A stretch of DNA of 41,039 bases from Oscillospiraceae bacterium (GCA_017455685.1 JAFSZH010000044.1:1-41039); one strand, 5' to 3'. Counted from the first letter of the stretch, positions 31,207-39,657 are shown. Notes: a model not told the origin generated them from the sequence alone. Numbers and translations are program-made.

Positions 31207-32517
31207 TCAGCAGACCACGCCGCGGATGAAGGGCGGACGGTCCACCGGCCCGTCGCCGAAGGTGTAGCAGCGCAGCAGCTCCTCCTCCGCCGCGGCGGCG
31301 GAGGCCTCGTCGGCGGCGTGGATCACCGCCAGCTCCTGTCCGGCCCGGACGGGATCGTTCACCTTGGCACGGAGCACCACGCCCACGCCCAGGTCGATCT
31401 CGTCCTCCTTGGACGCCCGGCCGCCGCCCAGGTGCATGGACACCAGCCCGATATCCCGGGCCTCCATGGCGGTGACGAAGCCGTCCCGGGGCGCTTTCAC
31501 GCTTCGCTGCACCGGCGCGGCCGGCAGCAGGGACGTATCGAACACCGCCGCGCTGTCCCCGCCCTGTGCGCTGACCATCTCGGCCAGCTTTTTCAGCGCG
31601 GCGCCGCTCTCAATGCTCTCCGTCAGCCGAGCGCGGGCCTCGATCTCGTCCGGGGCGAGGCCGCTGCGGACCAAAATCTGGCTGCCCAGCACCATGCAGA
31701 GCTCTTTGAGATCGGGCACGTTCTCCCCCCGGAGCACGGCGATGGCCTCCTTCACCTCCAGGGCGTTGCCCACGGCGAAGCCCAGGGGCTGGTCCATATC
31801 CGTCACCACGGCGGCCATGTTCCGGCCGGCGTTGCGGCCCACGCTGACCATCTCCCGGGCCAGGTCGAAGGCCTGCTCCTCCGTCTCCATGAAAGCGCCG
31901 GAGCCGGTCTTCACGTCCAGCACGATGGTCCGGGCCCCGGAGGCCAGCTTCTTGGACATGATGCTGCTGACGATCAAAGGGATGGCGTTCACCGTGGCGG
32001 TCACGTCCCGGAGAGCGTACATTTTTTTATCCGCCGGTGCCAGGTTGGCCGACTGCCCGGCGATGACGAAGCCCACCGTGTCCGCGATCTCCAGGAACCG
32101 CTCCCCGCTCATGGACACGCTGAAGCCCGGGAAGGATTCCAGCTTGTCGATGGTGCCGCCGGTGTGGCCCAGGCCCCGGCCGGACATCTTGGCCATCTTG
32201 CCGCCGCAGGCCGCCACCATGGGGCACAGCACCAGGGAGGTCTTGTCGCCCACGCCGCCGGTGGAGTGCTTGTCCGCCGTGTGGGGACCGAGGGCCGACA
32301 GGTCCACCATGTCCCCGGAGTGGGCCATGGCCATGGTGAGAGCCGTGGTCTCCGGCCCGGTCATGCCCCGGAACACGATGGCCATCAGCAGCGCCGACAT
32401 CTGGTAATCGGGGATGGAACCGTCGGTGAAGCCGGAGACGATATACCCGATCTCCTCCTCCGTCAGCTCGCCGCCCCGTTTTTTCTTTTCGATCAGATCC
32501 ACGATATGCACGTTCAT
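31207..32517 (-). CDS. pdp: Pyrimidine-nucleoside phosphorylase
   Basis: 436 residues. It splits uridine and thymidine with phosphate in nucleoside salvage. The phosphate loop KHSTGGVGDKTSLVL and the family signature MSGRGLGHTGGTIDKLES are both intact. A C-terminal PYNP domain is present (PRDGFVTAMEARDIG, HLGGGRASKEDEIDLGVGV). The ATG at 32517 is chosen because the family normally starts at this VDLIEKKKRGGELT segment; GAGGTG lies directly upstream. mltG ends 36 bp before it, an odd partnership that suggests co-transcription. Confidence 0.94.
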   Translation of the reverse strand: MNVHIVDLIEKKKRGGELTEEEIGYIVSGFTDGSIPDYQMSALLMAIVFRGMTGPETTALTMAMAHSGDMVDLSALGPHTADKHSTGGVGDKTSLVLCPMVAACGGKMAKMSGRGLGHTGGTIDKLESFPGFSVSMSGERFLEIADTVGFVIAGQSANLAPADKKMYALRDVTATVNAIPLIVSSIMSKKLASGARTIVLDVKTGSGAFMETEEQAFDLAREMVSVGRNAGRNMAAVVTDMDQPLGFAVGNALEVKEAIAVLRGENVPDLKELCMVLGSQILVRSGLAPDEIEARARLTESIESGAALKKLAEMVSAQGGDSAAVFDTSLLPAAPVQRSVKAPRDGFVTAMEARDIGLVSMHLGGGRASKEDEIDLGVGVVLRAKVNDPVRAGQELAVIHAADEASAAAAEEELLRCYTFGDGPVDRPPFIRGVVC

Positions 32518-32553
32518 CACCTCATGAATATAGATCAAAGCGTTTTTCCGGTT

Positions 32554-34113
32554 TCAGCCGCTGTAATTCTGGGTGGCGACGAAGGCGGCGAACTCGTCGT
32601 AGCGGGAGAAGAACCGCATGGAGTTGCTCTCCACATCCAGCGCGAAGAAATAATACTGGGTGTAGGCGGGGTTCAGCGCCGCGTTGATGGACTTCATGCC
32701 CGGGTTGCAGATGGGTCCGGGGGGCAGGCCGTAGTTGAGATAGGTGTTGTATGGGCTGTCCGTGGCCTGGATGATCTCCGTGGTCAGCTCCGTGATATCG
32801 GTATCCCGCAGGGCGTAGAACACCGTGGAGTCGAACTGCAGCTGCATGCCCAGGTTGAGACGGTTGTAGATGACCGAGGCGATCAGCGCCCGCTCGTTGT
32901 CGTTGGCCGCCTCCTTCTCGATCATGGAGGCTACCGTCATGATCTCCCGGAAGGTCATGTTCATGGCCTTGGTCCGCTGCCACATCTCGTCCGTCACGTG
33001 GTAGTGCATGTTGGACAGGAACTTGTTGATGGCGCTGGACGCCTGCATCCCCTGATAGAAATAGTAGGTGTCCGGGAACAGGTAGCCCTCCAGCCGGTAG
33101 GGATCTCCCGGCTCCACGCCCTCCAGGAAGGCGTAGGAAAACTCCGCCGAGGCCGCCGCCTCGTACAGGGCCTCCTTGGAGCAGACGCCGTATTCCTCCA
33201 GCCGGGCGAAGACCTGGTCCATGTTGAAGCCCTCGGGGAACATCACCGGTGTCTGGATCTGGGAATCCGCGCCGGCGCGCATTTTGGTCACCAGCGCCCG
33301 GTAGTCCAGGCTGGTGGACAGCGTGTAGGTGCCCGGGTCCAGCTTGGTGTCCGCATGGGAGAAGGAGGAGTACAGCCGGAACAGCCATTTATAGTTGATC
33401 AGGCCGTTGTCCTTGAGAATATTGGCCACCATATTGATATCCGCGGCCTTGACGGTTCTCGTGCCGGTGACGTTGCCGTCGTCGTCCTTCACGTCCACCA
33501 CCTGCTCGGAGAAGATCTCCTCCGGCAAAGTGACCTCGGCGGTGAGAGCCTCCTTGTTCAGCGCCAGCACGTCCGAGGCGGCCATCCACAGGAACACCGC
33601 CAGCACGATGCTCAGTGACAAAATAAAGGTGGCGTACATCAGCCCGCCCAGGCAGCCGATGCGGCCGTCCCGGCGGGTCCGGATGGGCCGGTAGTCCCGC
33701 TCCTGTTCCCAGGGGTCCAGCTCCGGCTGACGGTTGGCCCGCTCCCGGCGGTCCCGGCGCTTTTTCAGCCGCAGCTCCCGGGCGGTGCGCTTGCCCACCC
33801 GTTTTCTTTTCGTGCGGGATTTGGGAGAGGGCTTTTTCTTCCGCTCTTCCCCGGCCGTCGGGAGAGGCTTCGTCTCCTCCTCCGCCGGGGCGGGGAGCAC
33901 TGCGGTCTCCTGTCCCTCCGGCCCGGGGGCGGCGGACTCCTCCGGCAGGCTGTCCCCGTCCCAGAGCTCCGGTACGGGCTCCTCCCGGGCAGGCTCCGCC
34001 GGGACCGGCGAGCCGATGGCCTGGGGCCAGCGGTTTCCCGGCCCTACCCAGCGCACTACGCCGGTGGGCTCATCCCCCGGAAGGGGGCGGGTTTTTTCTT
34101 CATCCGATGACAT
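32554..34113 (-). CDS. mltG: Endolytic murein transglycosylase MltG
   Basis: 519 residues. It cleaves nascent glycan strands at the outer face of the membrane and limits their length. A long Pro/Glu/Arg-rich cytoplasmic N-terminus (1-150) precedes one membrane span (about 158-179), then a LysM-like region and the YceG domain with the catalytic segment SMIEKEA (Glu399/Glu401), VIYNRLNLGMQLQFDSTV and YLNYGLPPGPICNPG. The ATG at 34113 follows AAGGAG at 7 nt. The N-terminal extension is longer than in E. coli, as often seen in Clostridia. Confidence 0.93.
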   Translation of the reverse strand: MSSDEEKTRPLPGDEPTGVVRWVGPGNRWPQAIGSPVPAEPAREEPVPELWDGDSLPEESAAPGPEGQETAVLPAPAEEETKPLPTAGEERKKKPSPKSRTKRKRVGKRTARELRLKKRRDRRERANRQPELDPWEQERDYRPIRTRRDGRIGCLGGLMYATFILSLSIVLAVFLWMAASDVLALNKEALTAEVTLPEEIFSEQVVDVKDDDGNVTGTRTVKAADINMVANILKDNGLINYKWLFRLYSSFSHADTKLDPGTYTLSTSLDYRALVTKMRAGADSQIQTPVMFPEGFNMDQVFARLEEYGVCSKEALYEAAASAEFSYAFLEGVEPGDPYRLEGYLFPDTYYFYQGMQASSAINKFLSNMHYHVTDEMWQRTKAMNMTFREIMTVASMIEKEAANDNERALIASVIYNRLNLGMQLQFDSTVFYALRDTDITELTTEIIQATDSPYNTYLNYGLPPGPICNPGMKSINAALNPAYTQYYFFALDVESNSMRFFSRYDEFAAFVATQNYSG

Positions 34114-34264
34114 ACGCGTTCTCCTTGCGTTTGTAACGATAGCCCCCGCGGGGGCATAGTATGGCGCAGATGGAAGCCCCATCCTCACCCGCGATATTCT
34201 GACCGGCCGGGATGCCGTGCATGGCCGGGGCGAAAACAGCGCACGGGGAAAGGGTCAAGCAACT

Positions 34265-34408
34265 ATGTTCTGCGGCAACAACAATAACAGCCTTCTCTGG
34301 CTTATCATCATTCTGATCCTGCTGTTCGGCACCGAAAACGGCTTCGGATGCGGCTGCGGCTGCGGCTGCGCCAACCCCGGCAACAACTGCGGCTGCGGCT
34401 GCAACTGA
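34265..34408 (+). CDS. 47-residue Cys/Gly-rich micro membrane protein
   Basis: The ATG at 34265 follows GGGAAAGGG. The peptide starts FCGNNNNS, has one hydrophobic span (LLWLIIILILLFG, about 10-22) and ends in a Cys-Gly alternation (GCGCGCGCANPG, NNCGCGCN) with seven cysteines. Similar short proteins occur in Oscillospiraceae, often near sporulation or envelope genes, but the function is unknown to me. A metal-binding or disulphide-rich coat role is possible. It has its own terminator and is divergent from mltG. Confidence 0.72.
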   Translation: MFCGNNNNSLLWLIIILILLFGTENGFGCGCGCGCANPGNNCGCGCN

Positions 34409-34423
34409 CCGGAAAACCTCTCC

Positions 34424-34451
34424 AGCCCCCGTTCAGGGGGCTTTTCTTTTT
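34424..34451 (+). terminator. Intrinsic terminator after the Cys/Gly-rich gene
   Basis: AGCCCCC (34424-34430) pairs with GGGGGCT (34436-34442), followed by TTTCTTTTT. The stop codon of the opposing glycosyltransferase gene lies in the loop. Confidence 0.85.
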
Positions 34452-35158
34452 ACCTTCCGCTCCCGGAGGGCAAGGGTCAGTATCCCGGGCAGTTTGGACA
34501 TACGGCCGAGCCGCCGGGGCTCCTGTGCCAGCCGGTAGAGCCATTCCAGGCCCAGCTTCCGCCAGGACGCCGGCGCCCGGTCCACGTCCCCGGCGAACAC
34601 GTCCAGCAGGCCCCCCACCCCGATCATCACGGAGGGGAGCCGCCGGTTTTGCGCCATCCACAGCTCCTGCCGGGGCGCGCCCAGGCCCAGGAGCAGCAGC
34701 GGGGGAGGGTCAGTCTCCAGACGGCGCAGCAGGGCGGTTTCATCTTGAATATACCCGTTTTCCGTCCCGGCGATACGAAGCCCCGGACAGGCGGCCCGGA
34801 GGTTTTCCCCCGCCCGCTCCGCCACGCCGGGTTTGCCGCCGTAGAGGAACACGCCGCCGCCCGTTCGGGCCAGGCGCTGGAGCAGCAGCGGGGTCAGGTC
34901 CGCCCCGGTGACCCGCTCGGGCAGGGGCGTGCCCAGGATCCGGGCGGCCAGCAGGTCGCCCACGCCGTCCGCCAGCACCAGATCCGCGCCGTTGACGGCT
35001 TGGCGGTACGCCTCGTCCTTCCGGGTGCGGAGCACGATCTCCGGGTTGGCGGTGACGACGGTCCCGCCCTCCCCCCGGTCCAGCATGGCCCCGGCGGCCT
35101 CCGCGGCCTCGGACAGGGTCAGGGCGTCGAAGCGGACGCCCAGAATATCGGTTTTCAT
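34433..35158 (-). CDS. WecG/TagA/CpsF family glycosyltransferase
   Basis: 241 residues. Family landmarks: VTANPEIVLRTRKDE, GADLVLADGVG, YGGKPGVAERA, GLGAPRQELWM, GVGGLLDVFAGD and RAPASWRKLGLEWLYRL. Members transfer N-acetylmannosamine or related sugars onto lipid-linked GlcNAc for teichoic acid or polysaccharide linkage units at the inner membrane face. The start overlaps the sirtuin stop by 4 bp. No other teichoic acid genes lie in the window, so the polymer is unknown. Confidence 0.92.
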   Translation of the reverse strand: MKTDILGVRFDALTLSEAAEAAGAMLDRGEGGTVVTANPEIVLRTRKDEAYRQAVNGADLVLADGVGDLLAARILGTPLPERVTGADLTPLLLQRLARTGGGVFLYGGKPGVAERAGENLRAACPGLRIAGTENGYIQDETALLRRLETDPPPLLLLGLGAPRQELWMAQNRRLPSVMIGVGGLLDVFAGDVDRAPASWRKLGLEWLYRLAQEPRRLGRMSKLPGILTLALRERKVKRKAP

Positions 35159-35874
35159 ATCTGATCGAAGACCCGGCCGATCTTTTCCCGGATCACCAGG
35201 TCCGCGGCCTTGTCGTAGGGCGTGGCGCTCATGTTGATCAGCACCAGATGCTTGCCGTTGAAATAGCGGATCAGCCCCGCCGCCGGGTACACCGCCAGCG
35301 ACGTGCCGCCTATGATCAAGACGTCCGCGGCGCGGATATAGTTCACCGCGTCGGTGAGGTCCTGTTCGTTGAGTCCCTCCTCATACAGTACCACGTCCGG
35401 CCGGACAATGCCGCCGCACTCGCAATAGGGGATGCCCTCTCCATAGTTTACATAACTCTCCGGATAGGGGCGGCGGCAGCGGGCGCAGTAGCACCGGTGC
35501 ACCGAGCCGTGGAGTTCGATGACTCGTTTACTTCCGGCGGCCTGGTGGAGCCCGTCGATGTTCTGGGTGATCACCGCCCGAAGTTTCCCCTCCTGCTCCA
35601 GCTCCGCCAGACGCAGGTGGGCCCGGTTGGGCTTCACGTCCTCCCCGGGGATCAGCTTGTCCCGGTAGAAGCGGTAAAACTCCTCCGGGTCACGGAGAAA
35701 GAAGCTGTGGCTGATGATCTCCTCGGGCGGGTATTTGTACTGCTGGTTATACAGTCCGTCCACGCTGCGGAAATCCGGGATGCCCGACTCCGTGGACACC
35801 CCCGCGCCGCCGAAGAAAACGATGTTGTCGCTCTCCTCCACCCAGCGCTTGAGCAGGGCGATCTTCTCCTCCAT
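35155..35874 (-). CDS. NAD-dependent protein deacylase (sirtuin)
   Basis: 239 residues. GAGVSTESGIPDFRS (24-38) binds NAD, TQNIDGLH (103-110) and the catalytic His122 (LHGSVH) follow, and a zinc module is formed by Cys130, Cys133, Cys151 and Cys153. The second pair is CxC instead of CxxC, a small oddity. It removes acyl groups from protein lysines. The start follows GGGAGGGG. It shares a promoter with the TagA-type gene, which it overlaps. Confidence 0.94.
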   Translation of the reverse strand: MEEKIALLKRWVEESDNIVFFGGAGVSTESGIPDFRSVDGLYNQQYKYPPEEIISHSFFLRDPEEFYRFYRDKLIPGEDVKPNRAHLRLAELEQEGKLRAVITQNIDGLHQAAGSKRVIELHGSVHRCYCARCRRPYPESYVNYGEGIPYCECGGIVRPDVVLYEEGLNEQDLTDAVNYIRAADVLIIGGTSLAVYPAAGLIRYFNGKHLVLINMSATPYDKAADLVIREKIGRVFDQI

Positions 35875-35908
35875 GACGCTCCCCTCCCGGTACGGTTATA
35901 TTTAGGAT

Positions 35909-35937
35909 ATTATACCAAAGCCCCCGGGGGATAGCAA
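35909..35937 (-). promoter_or_regulatory. Promoter of the sirtuin/glycosyltransferase pair
   Basis: On the minus strand TTGCTA (35937-35932), 17-bp spacer, TATAAT (35914-35909). The spacer contains CCCCCGGGGG. Confidence 0.75.
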
Positions 35938-35961
35938 GGGAAAACGCGCCGTCCCCCGCGG

Positions 35962-35996
35962 AAAGAAAAAGACCCACCTCGAAAGGTGGGTCTTTT
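35962..35996 (-). terminator. Intrinsic terminator after rpsU
   Basis: A perfect 13-bp stem (35967-35979 with 35984-35996), loop of four, then a U-rich run on the minus strand. Confidence 0.9.
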
Positions 35997-36003
35997 ACGT
36001 TTC

Positions 36004-36183
36004 TCAGTAATAACGCTTGTTCTTGCGGGCAGCCTCGGATTTCTTGCGGCGCTTGACGCTGGGGCTCTGGTAATACTCCTTTTTCCGCAGGTCAGCCAGA
36101 ACGCCGGCTTTGGCGCAGGAGCGCTTGAAGCGCTTCAGGGCTGCATCCAGAGACTCGTTCTCCTTGACATGGATCTCAGACAT
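36004..36183 (-). CDS. rpsU: 30S ribosomal protein bS21
   Basis: 59 residues, the usual length. [20 protein letters not shown] then [20 protein letters not shown] and a basic tail [15 protein letters not shown]. It binds near the 3' end of 16S rRNA in the small subunit. The ATG at 36183 follows GGGAGGG. It has a consensus promoter and a terminator and stands alone. Confidence 0.97.
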   Translation of the reverse strand: MSEIHVKENESLDAALKRFKRSCAKAGVLADLRKKEYYQSPSVKRRKKSEAARKNKRYY

Positions 36184-36249
36184 TCTATATCCCTCCCTCC
36201 ACAGGCGCCGAAACGCTGGGAGACCAAACATTCGGCTTTTAGCAAAAGT

Positions 36250-36278
36250 ATTATATGCGCTCCGACGCGGCTTGTCAA
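36250..36278 (-). promoter_or_regulatory. Consensus promoter of rpsU
   Basis: On the minus strand TTGACA (36278-36273), 17-bp spacer, TATAAT (36255-36250), an exact match as expected for a ribosomal protein gene. Confidence 0.9.
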
Positions 36279-36315
36279 CCCCCGATTTTTTCCGCGAAAA
36301 TGCCCCCGAACGAGG

Positions 36316-37002
36316 TCATCTGCGCTCCGTCACGGTCCTTTTCCGGGCGCGTTCCGCCAGAAACAGCAGCAGCCGGGCCAGCGCCGCCGCGATCAGGATC
36401 ACGGCGGCGAAGAGACACAGCCCCGGCCCCACGCCCCAGGTGCCGAAGCCGTACCAGTCGTTTTTGCTGGGGAGTCCGGTGTAGTTGTTGGTAAAGAGGT
36501 TGAGTATGTACCCGGCGCCGTACACCGGTACGGGCAGGGCCGCGAAGAGACAGGCGCGCTTCGGCAGGGGCGTTTCGTAATCCGTCAGGCAGAAGGAGAT
36601 CACGCTCAGCAGCGGCAGCAGCAGATGGTAGAGGAAGTTTGCGCCCCTGAGCATCTTCCAATAGCCCAGCCGGGGCCCCAGGAACACCGCCACCACCAGG
36701 AACGTAAGCCCCACGGCGTCGGCGGCCATGAGCCGGAAGCGCTGCAGCAGCGGGGATATCCTCTCCCGCCGTCCCCGGAGAAGGTTGAGCATGTTCCCGG
36801 CGAAGAGCAGGGAAACAAAAGCGTTGAGCAGGTTGGAATCCACGGTGAAATACCGCAGGGACCGGAGCCCCACGGCGGAGAACATGCCGGAGCGGGCCGC
36901 GTCGCGGTTCATGATGCACCAGGCCGCGGCCGTCAGCGCCGCCGCGGTCAGATTGCAGATCACGGACGCGATCCGCCTTGTTTTTAATCTCTTTTCGGTC
37001 AT
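36316..37002 (-). CDS. Pr6Pr/FAR-17a-like multi-span membrane protein
   Basis: 228 residues with about six membrane spans. RYFTVDSNLLNAFVSLLFAG and NFLYHLLLPLLSVISFCL followed by PVPVYGAGYILNLFTNNYTG resemble the Pr6Pr family of uncharacterised six-span membrane proteins; some distant relatives in eukaryotes are lipid hydrolases. No function can be assigned. The ATG at 37002 follows GGAGGAG and overlaps the stop of the YolD-like gene by nothing more than its ribosome binding region (2-bp gap), so it is third in the polymerase operon. Confidence 0.65.
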   Translation of the reverse strand: MTEKRLKTRRIASVICNLTAAALTAAAWCIMNRDAARSGMFSAVGLRSLRYFTVDSNLLNAFVSLLFAGNMLNLLRGRRERISPLLQRFRLMAADAVGLTFLVVAVFLGPRLGYWKMLRGANFLYHLLLPLLSVISFCLTDYETPLPKRACLFAALPVPVYGAGYILNLFTNNYTGLPSKNDWYGFGTWGVGPGLCLFAAVILIAAALARLLLFLAERARKRTVTERR

Positions 37003-37004
37003 AT

Positions 37005-37217
37005 TCAATACTCCTCCGCCGGTTCCGTGTCCTCCCACAGGGCCGCCTCCTCCGCCCGGCGGGCGGTCTCGGTCACCACCGCCTCGAAGCCGGTGAGGGC
37101 GGCGAAGGGGGCGAACTGGGCCGCCCGGTCCAGCCGGGACATCCTCGGCCGGGTCTCGGACACGTGGTGGGGCAGGTCGATGATATCGTCGTAGCGGTGG
37201 GTGGTCTGTTCCTTCAT
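37005..37217 (-). CDS. YolD-like protein
   Basis: 70 residues. RYDDIIDLPHHVSETRPRMS then LDRAAQFAPFAALTGFEAVV is the YolD-like signature. The family nearly always sits next to a Y-family polymerase of the UvrX/UmuC type in Firmicutes, as here, and is thought to be its accessory factor. The start overlaps the polymerase stop by 4 bp. Confidence 0.88.
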   Translation of the reverse strand: MKEQTTHRYDDIIDLPHHVSETRPRMSRLDRAAQFAPFAALTGFEAVVTETARRAEEAALWEDTEPAEEY

Positions 37218-38764
37218 GCCTTGTGCCCTCCGATCTGCCGGTTCCGGTCCCTGGCGGTGGCGGCCTTCTCCAGATTCATGCCCTTGAGCAGGGCGTTTTT
37301 CCCGTAGCGCTTCTGAATGGACAAAATGGCCTTCTGCCGCCGCTTTTCCCGCTCCAGCTCGTCGAGCTCCTCGTCCCGCCGTCGGGACTGCTCGCCGTAG
37401 TCGGAGAAAAGGTCCATCTGCCCTGAGGAGGCGTCGGCGGCCTCCGCCTCCGGGAGCACGTTGTTGGCCACCACGTACATCCGCCGGACCAGCAGGTTTT
37501 CGTCCACGATCCGGTCGTAGAGCTCCATCACCGAGTGGGTGATGCGTTTGGTGGAGGAGGTGTAGCCCTCCAGATTCGCGCTGCCGTGGGCGTGCTTGGG
37601 GATCCGGCGGCCGTAAAAGTCGGTCTTGATCTCCCCCCGGTAGGCCCCGGCCCGTTCCGGGTCGGTGAGGTTTTCGATATCGTAGCCGATGGTGAGCACC
37701 ATCTGGTTGGTGACCAGCCCCTTGTCCACCAGGTCCAGCACCAGCAGGTCCGTCATCTCCCGGACGACCAGCTTGCCCTCCGCAAAGGTGTAGGGCCGCA
37801 TGAGCACCTGGCCGGAGCTGATGGAATTGCTCTCCGGCTTGTAGGCCTTGATGTCCGCCATGGTGCAGTTCTCCCAGCCCCAGGCGTGATCAATGAGCAG
37901 CTCCGCGTTGACCCCGAAGAGCCGGTAAAGCAGGGCTTCGCTGTGGAAGTCCCCCTCCTTCCCCAGGGAGCAGCGGGCCACGTCCCCCATGGTGTAGAGG
38001 CCGTTGTCGTTGAGTTTCCTGGCGATGCCCCGGCCCACCCGCCAGAAATCCGTCAGCGGAGTGTGGTCCCACAGCAGCCGCCGGTAGCTCATCTCGTCCA
38101 GCTCGGCGATGCGCACCCCGTCCGCGTCCGGCTGGGCGTGCTTGGCCACGATGTCCATGGCGATCTTGGCAAGATACAGATTGGTGCCGATGCCCGCGGT
38201 GGCGGTGATGCCGGTGGCGTAGAGCACCTGCCGGATCATGTGGATGGCCAGCTCCCGGGCTGTCATGCCGCAGGTCTTCAGATAGTCCGTCACGTCCATG
38301 AACACCTCGTCCACGGAGTAAACGTGGATATCCTCCGGCGCCACGAACTGCAGATAGATATTGTATATCCCGGAGCTGTACTGCATGTAATACTTCATCC
38401 GCGGCGGCGCCACGATGTAGTCCAGCTCCAGGGACGGATCGGCGGCCAGAGCCGCGGCGCTGGTGGAGGAGCCGGTGAACACGTGCCCCGGGGCGGCCCG
38501 GAGGCGGCGGGCGTTGATCTCCCTGACCTTCTCCACCACCTCGAACAGCCGGGGCCGGCCGGGAATGCCCAGGGCCTTCAGCGACGGGGACACGGCGAGA
38601 CAGATGGTCTTCTCCGTGCGGCTGGGGTCCGCCACCACCAGATTGGTGTCCAGGGCGTCGCAGCCCCGCTCGGCGCACTCCGCCGAGGCGTAAAAGGATT
38701 TCAGATCGATGGCGATATAGGTCCGCTCTCTGTTCTCATCCGTGGCCGCTCCCCCCTTTCGCAT
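37214..38764 (-). CDS. Y-family DNA polymerase (UmuC/UvrX-like)
   Basis: 516 residues. The catalytic metal ligands are Asp20 (IAIDLKSFYASAE) and Asp152/Glu153 (YSVDEVFMD). A helix-hairpin-helix region (FWRVGRGIARKLNDNGLYTM) and the little-finger domain follow, then a charged coiled tail (RRRDEELDELEREKRRQK). It performs error-prone lesion bypass. The ATG at 38764 has only a weak GAGAGA site. It is the first gene of an operon with YolD-like and membrane protein genes and has a strong promoter with a palindrome in its spacer. Confidence 0.9.
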   Translation of the reverse strand: MRKGGAATDENRERTYIAIDLKSFYASAECAERGCDALDTNLVVADPSRTEKTICLAVSPSLKALGIPGRPRLFEVVEKVREINARRLRAAPGHVFTGSSTSAAALAADPSLELDYIVAPPRMKYYMQYSSGIYNIYLQFVAPEDIHVYSVDEVFMDVTDYLKTCGMTARELAIHMIRQVLYATGITATAGIGTNLYLAKIAMDIVAKHAQPDADGVRIAELDEMSYRRLLWDHTPLTDFWRVGRGIARKLNDNGLYTMGDVARCSLGKEGDFHSEALLYRLFGVNAELLIDHAWGWENCTMADIKAYKPESNSISSGQVLMRPYTFAEGKLVVREMTDLLVLDLVDKGLVTNQMVLTIGYDIENLTDPERAGAYRGEIKTDFYGRRIPKHAHGSANLEGYTSSTKRITHSVMELYDRIVDENLLVRRMYVVANNVLPEAEAADASSGQMDLFSDYGEQSRRRDEELDELEREKRRQKAILSIQKRYGKNALLKGMNLEKAATARDRNRQIGGHKA

Positions 38765-38776
38765 TCTCTCAAGTCT

Positions 38777-38805
38777 ATTATATTAGCTTGTTAAGCGAAT
38801 TTCAA
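38777..38805 (-). promoter_or_regulatory. Promoter of the Y-polymerase operon with spacer palindrome
   Basis: On the minus strand TTGAAA (38805-38800), 17-bp spacer, TATAAT (38782-38777). GCTTGTTAAGC (38786-38796) is an inverted repeat between -35 and -10. It is not the classic CGAAC-N4-GTTCG LexA box but is placed where a repressor would act. Confidence 0.7.
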
Positions 38806-38837
38806 GTGTTTTTCCGGGAAAAACCGCCCGTTTCCTC

Positions 38838-38866
38838 TCGACAGCCCGGGAGATCGGCGGTATAAT
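38838..38866 (+). promoter_or_regulatory. Promoter of the NifX-like gene
   Basis: TCGACA (38838-38843), 17-bp spacer, TATAAT (38861-38866), 30 bp before the ATG. Confidence 0.7.
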
Positions 38867-38896
38867 GCCATCAAGAACAACTGCAAGGAGGACGCC

Positions 38897-39286
38897 ATGC
38901 GTATCGCCATTCCTGCCGAAGACGGCAAGATCTTCTCTCCCTTTACGGAGGCCAAAGCGTTCACGCTCTACAATCTGGACGGGAATACCGTGGTCTCCTC
39001 GGTGACTATCCCCTCCTTCGGCGGCAGCGAGGAGGACCTGGCCCGGCTGCTCCGCTCCGCCCGGGCGGACGTGGTCATCTGCGGCGGCGTCACCGCCGCG
39101 GCCCGACGGGCCCTGGGCGAGCTGGGCATCGCCGTGTACCCCGGCTTCGGGGGAAAGTGCGACGACGCGGCGGCGGCCTTCGCCTCCGGCGCTTTCAGCC
39201 ACGCCCACGACTGCGCCTCCTGCACGGAAAACTGCGGCGAGGGCGGCTGTCATCACGACCACGGCGCCGGCGGGTGCTACTATTAA
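38897..39286 (+). CDS. NifX/NifB-associated (dinitrogenase Fe-Mo cofactor type) protein
   Basis: 129 residues. The RNase H-like cofactor-binding domain (1-100) shows RIAIPAEDGKIFSPFTEAKA, ADVVICGGVTAAARRALGEL and GIAVYPGFGG. The C-terminal tail is rich in His and Cys (HAHDCASCTENC, GGCHHDHGAGGCYY), suggesting metal or Fe-S binding. Members without nif genes are common in anaerobes and are thought to bind or deliver Fe-S or Mo clusters; the role here is unknown. The start follows CAAGGAGG. It is a single-gene unit with promoter and terminator. Confidence 0.87.
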   Translation: MRIAIPAEDGKIFSPFTEAKAFTLYNLDGNTVVSSVTIPSFGGSEEDLARLLRSARADVVICGGVTAAARRALGELGIAVYPGFGGKCDDAAAAFASGAFSHAHDCASCTENCGEGGCHHDHGAGGCYY

Positions 39287-39318
39287 GTTGACATAATAAT
39301 AATTCGTTATCGAATATA

Positions 39319-39356
39319 AACTCCCTCCCAGTTGGTTCAGCGGGAGGGAGTTTTTC
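39319..39356. terminator. Bidirectional terminator between the NifX-like gene and azlD
   Basis: AACTCCCTCCC (39319-39329) pairs with GGGAGGGAGTT (39342-39352), followed by TTTC on the plus strand. The A-run 39318-39320 gives only a short U-run on the minus strand. Confidence 0.82.
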
Positions 39357-39657
39357 ATTTGATGATCATTTCCAATATAAACACCACCGCGCAGCAGGCC
39401 GCGGCCACGGTGATCAGGCTGCCGTTGAAGAAGGCCGCCGCCATGCCCACCGCCAGCGCCGCCACCCCCGCCAGAGGCGAGTCCGTGGCCTGGACGATGG
39501 CCGGGAAGGTCATCACCGCCAGGGTCACATAGGGCACGTAGTGGAGGAAAGAGCGGAGGAACCGGCTGCGGATGGGCTTGCGGATCAGCGTCAGGGGCAG
39601 CACCCGGACGGCGTAGATCACCGCGAAGGCAATGAGGATATAGGTCCAGTTACGCAT
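39355..39657 (-). CDS. azlD: AzlD-family branched-chain amino acid exporter subunit
   Basis: 100 residues with about four membrane spans. AVRVLPLTLIRKPIRSRFLR is the AzlD signature, and FLHYVPYVTLAVMTFPAIV follows. It is the small partner of AzlC, together exporting branched-chain amino acids (AzlCD/YgaZH type). The start overlaps the AzlC stop by 8 bp, as is usual for the pair. Confidence 0.9.
   Translation of the reverse strand: MRNWTYILIAFAVIYAVRVLPLTLIRKPIRSRFLRSFLHYVPYVTLAVMTFPAIVQATDSPLAGVAALAVGMAAAFFNGSLITVAAACCAVVFILEMIIK

Noticed and set aside
31318-33618. Long plus-strand open frame opposite pdp and mltG
   Set aside because: It crosses the gap between two well-supported minus genes, has low-information composition rich in His/Gly/Val, and has no start signal.
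39287-39318. Possible promoter (TTGACA then TATAAA) after the NifX-like gene
   Set aside because: The spacing is 21 bp and it points straight into a terminator with no gene downstream on that strand.
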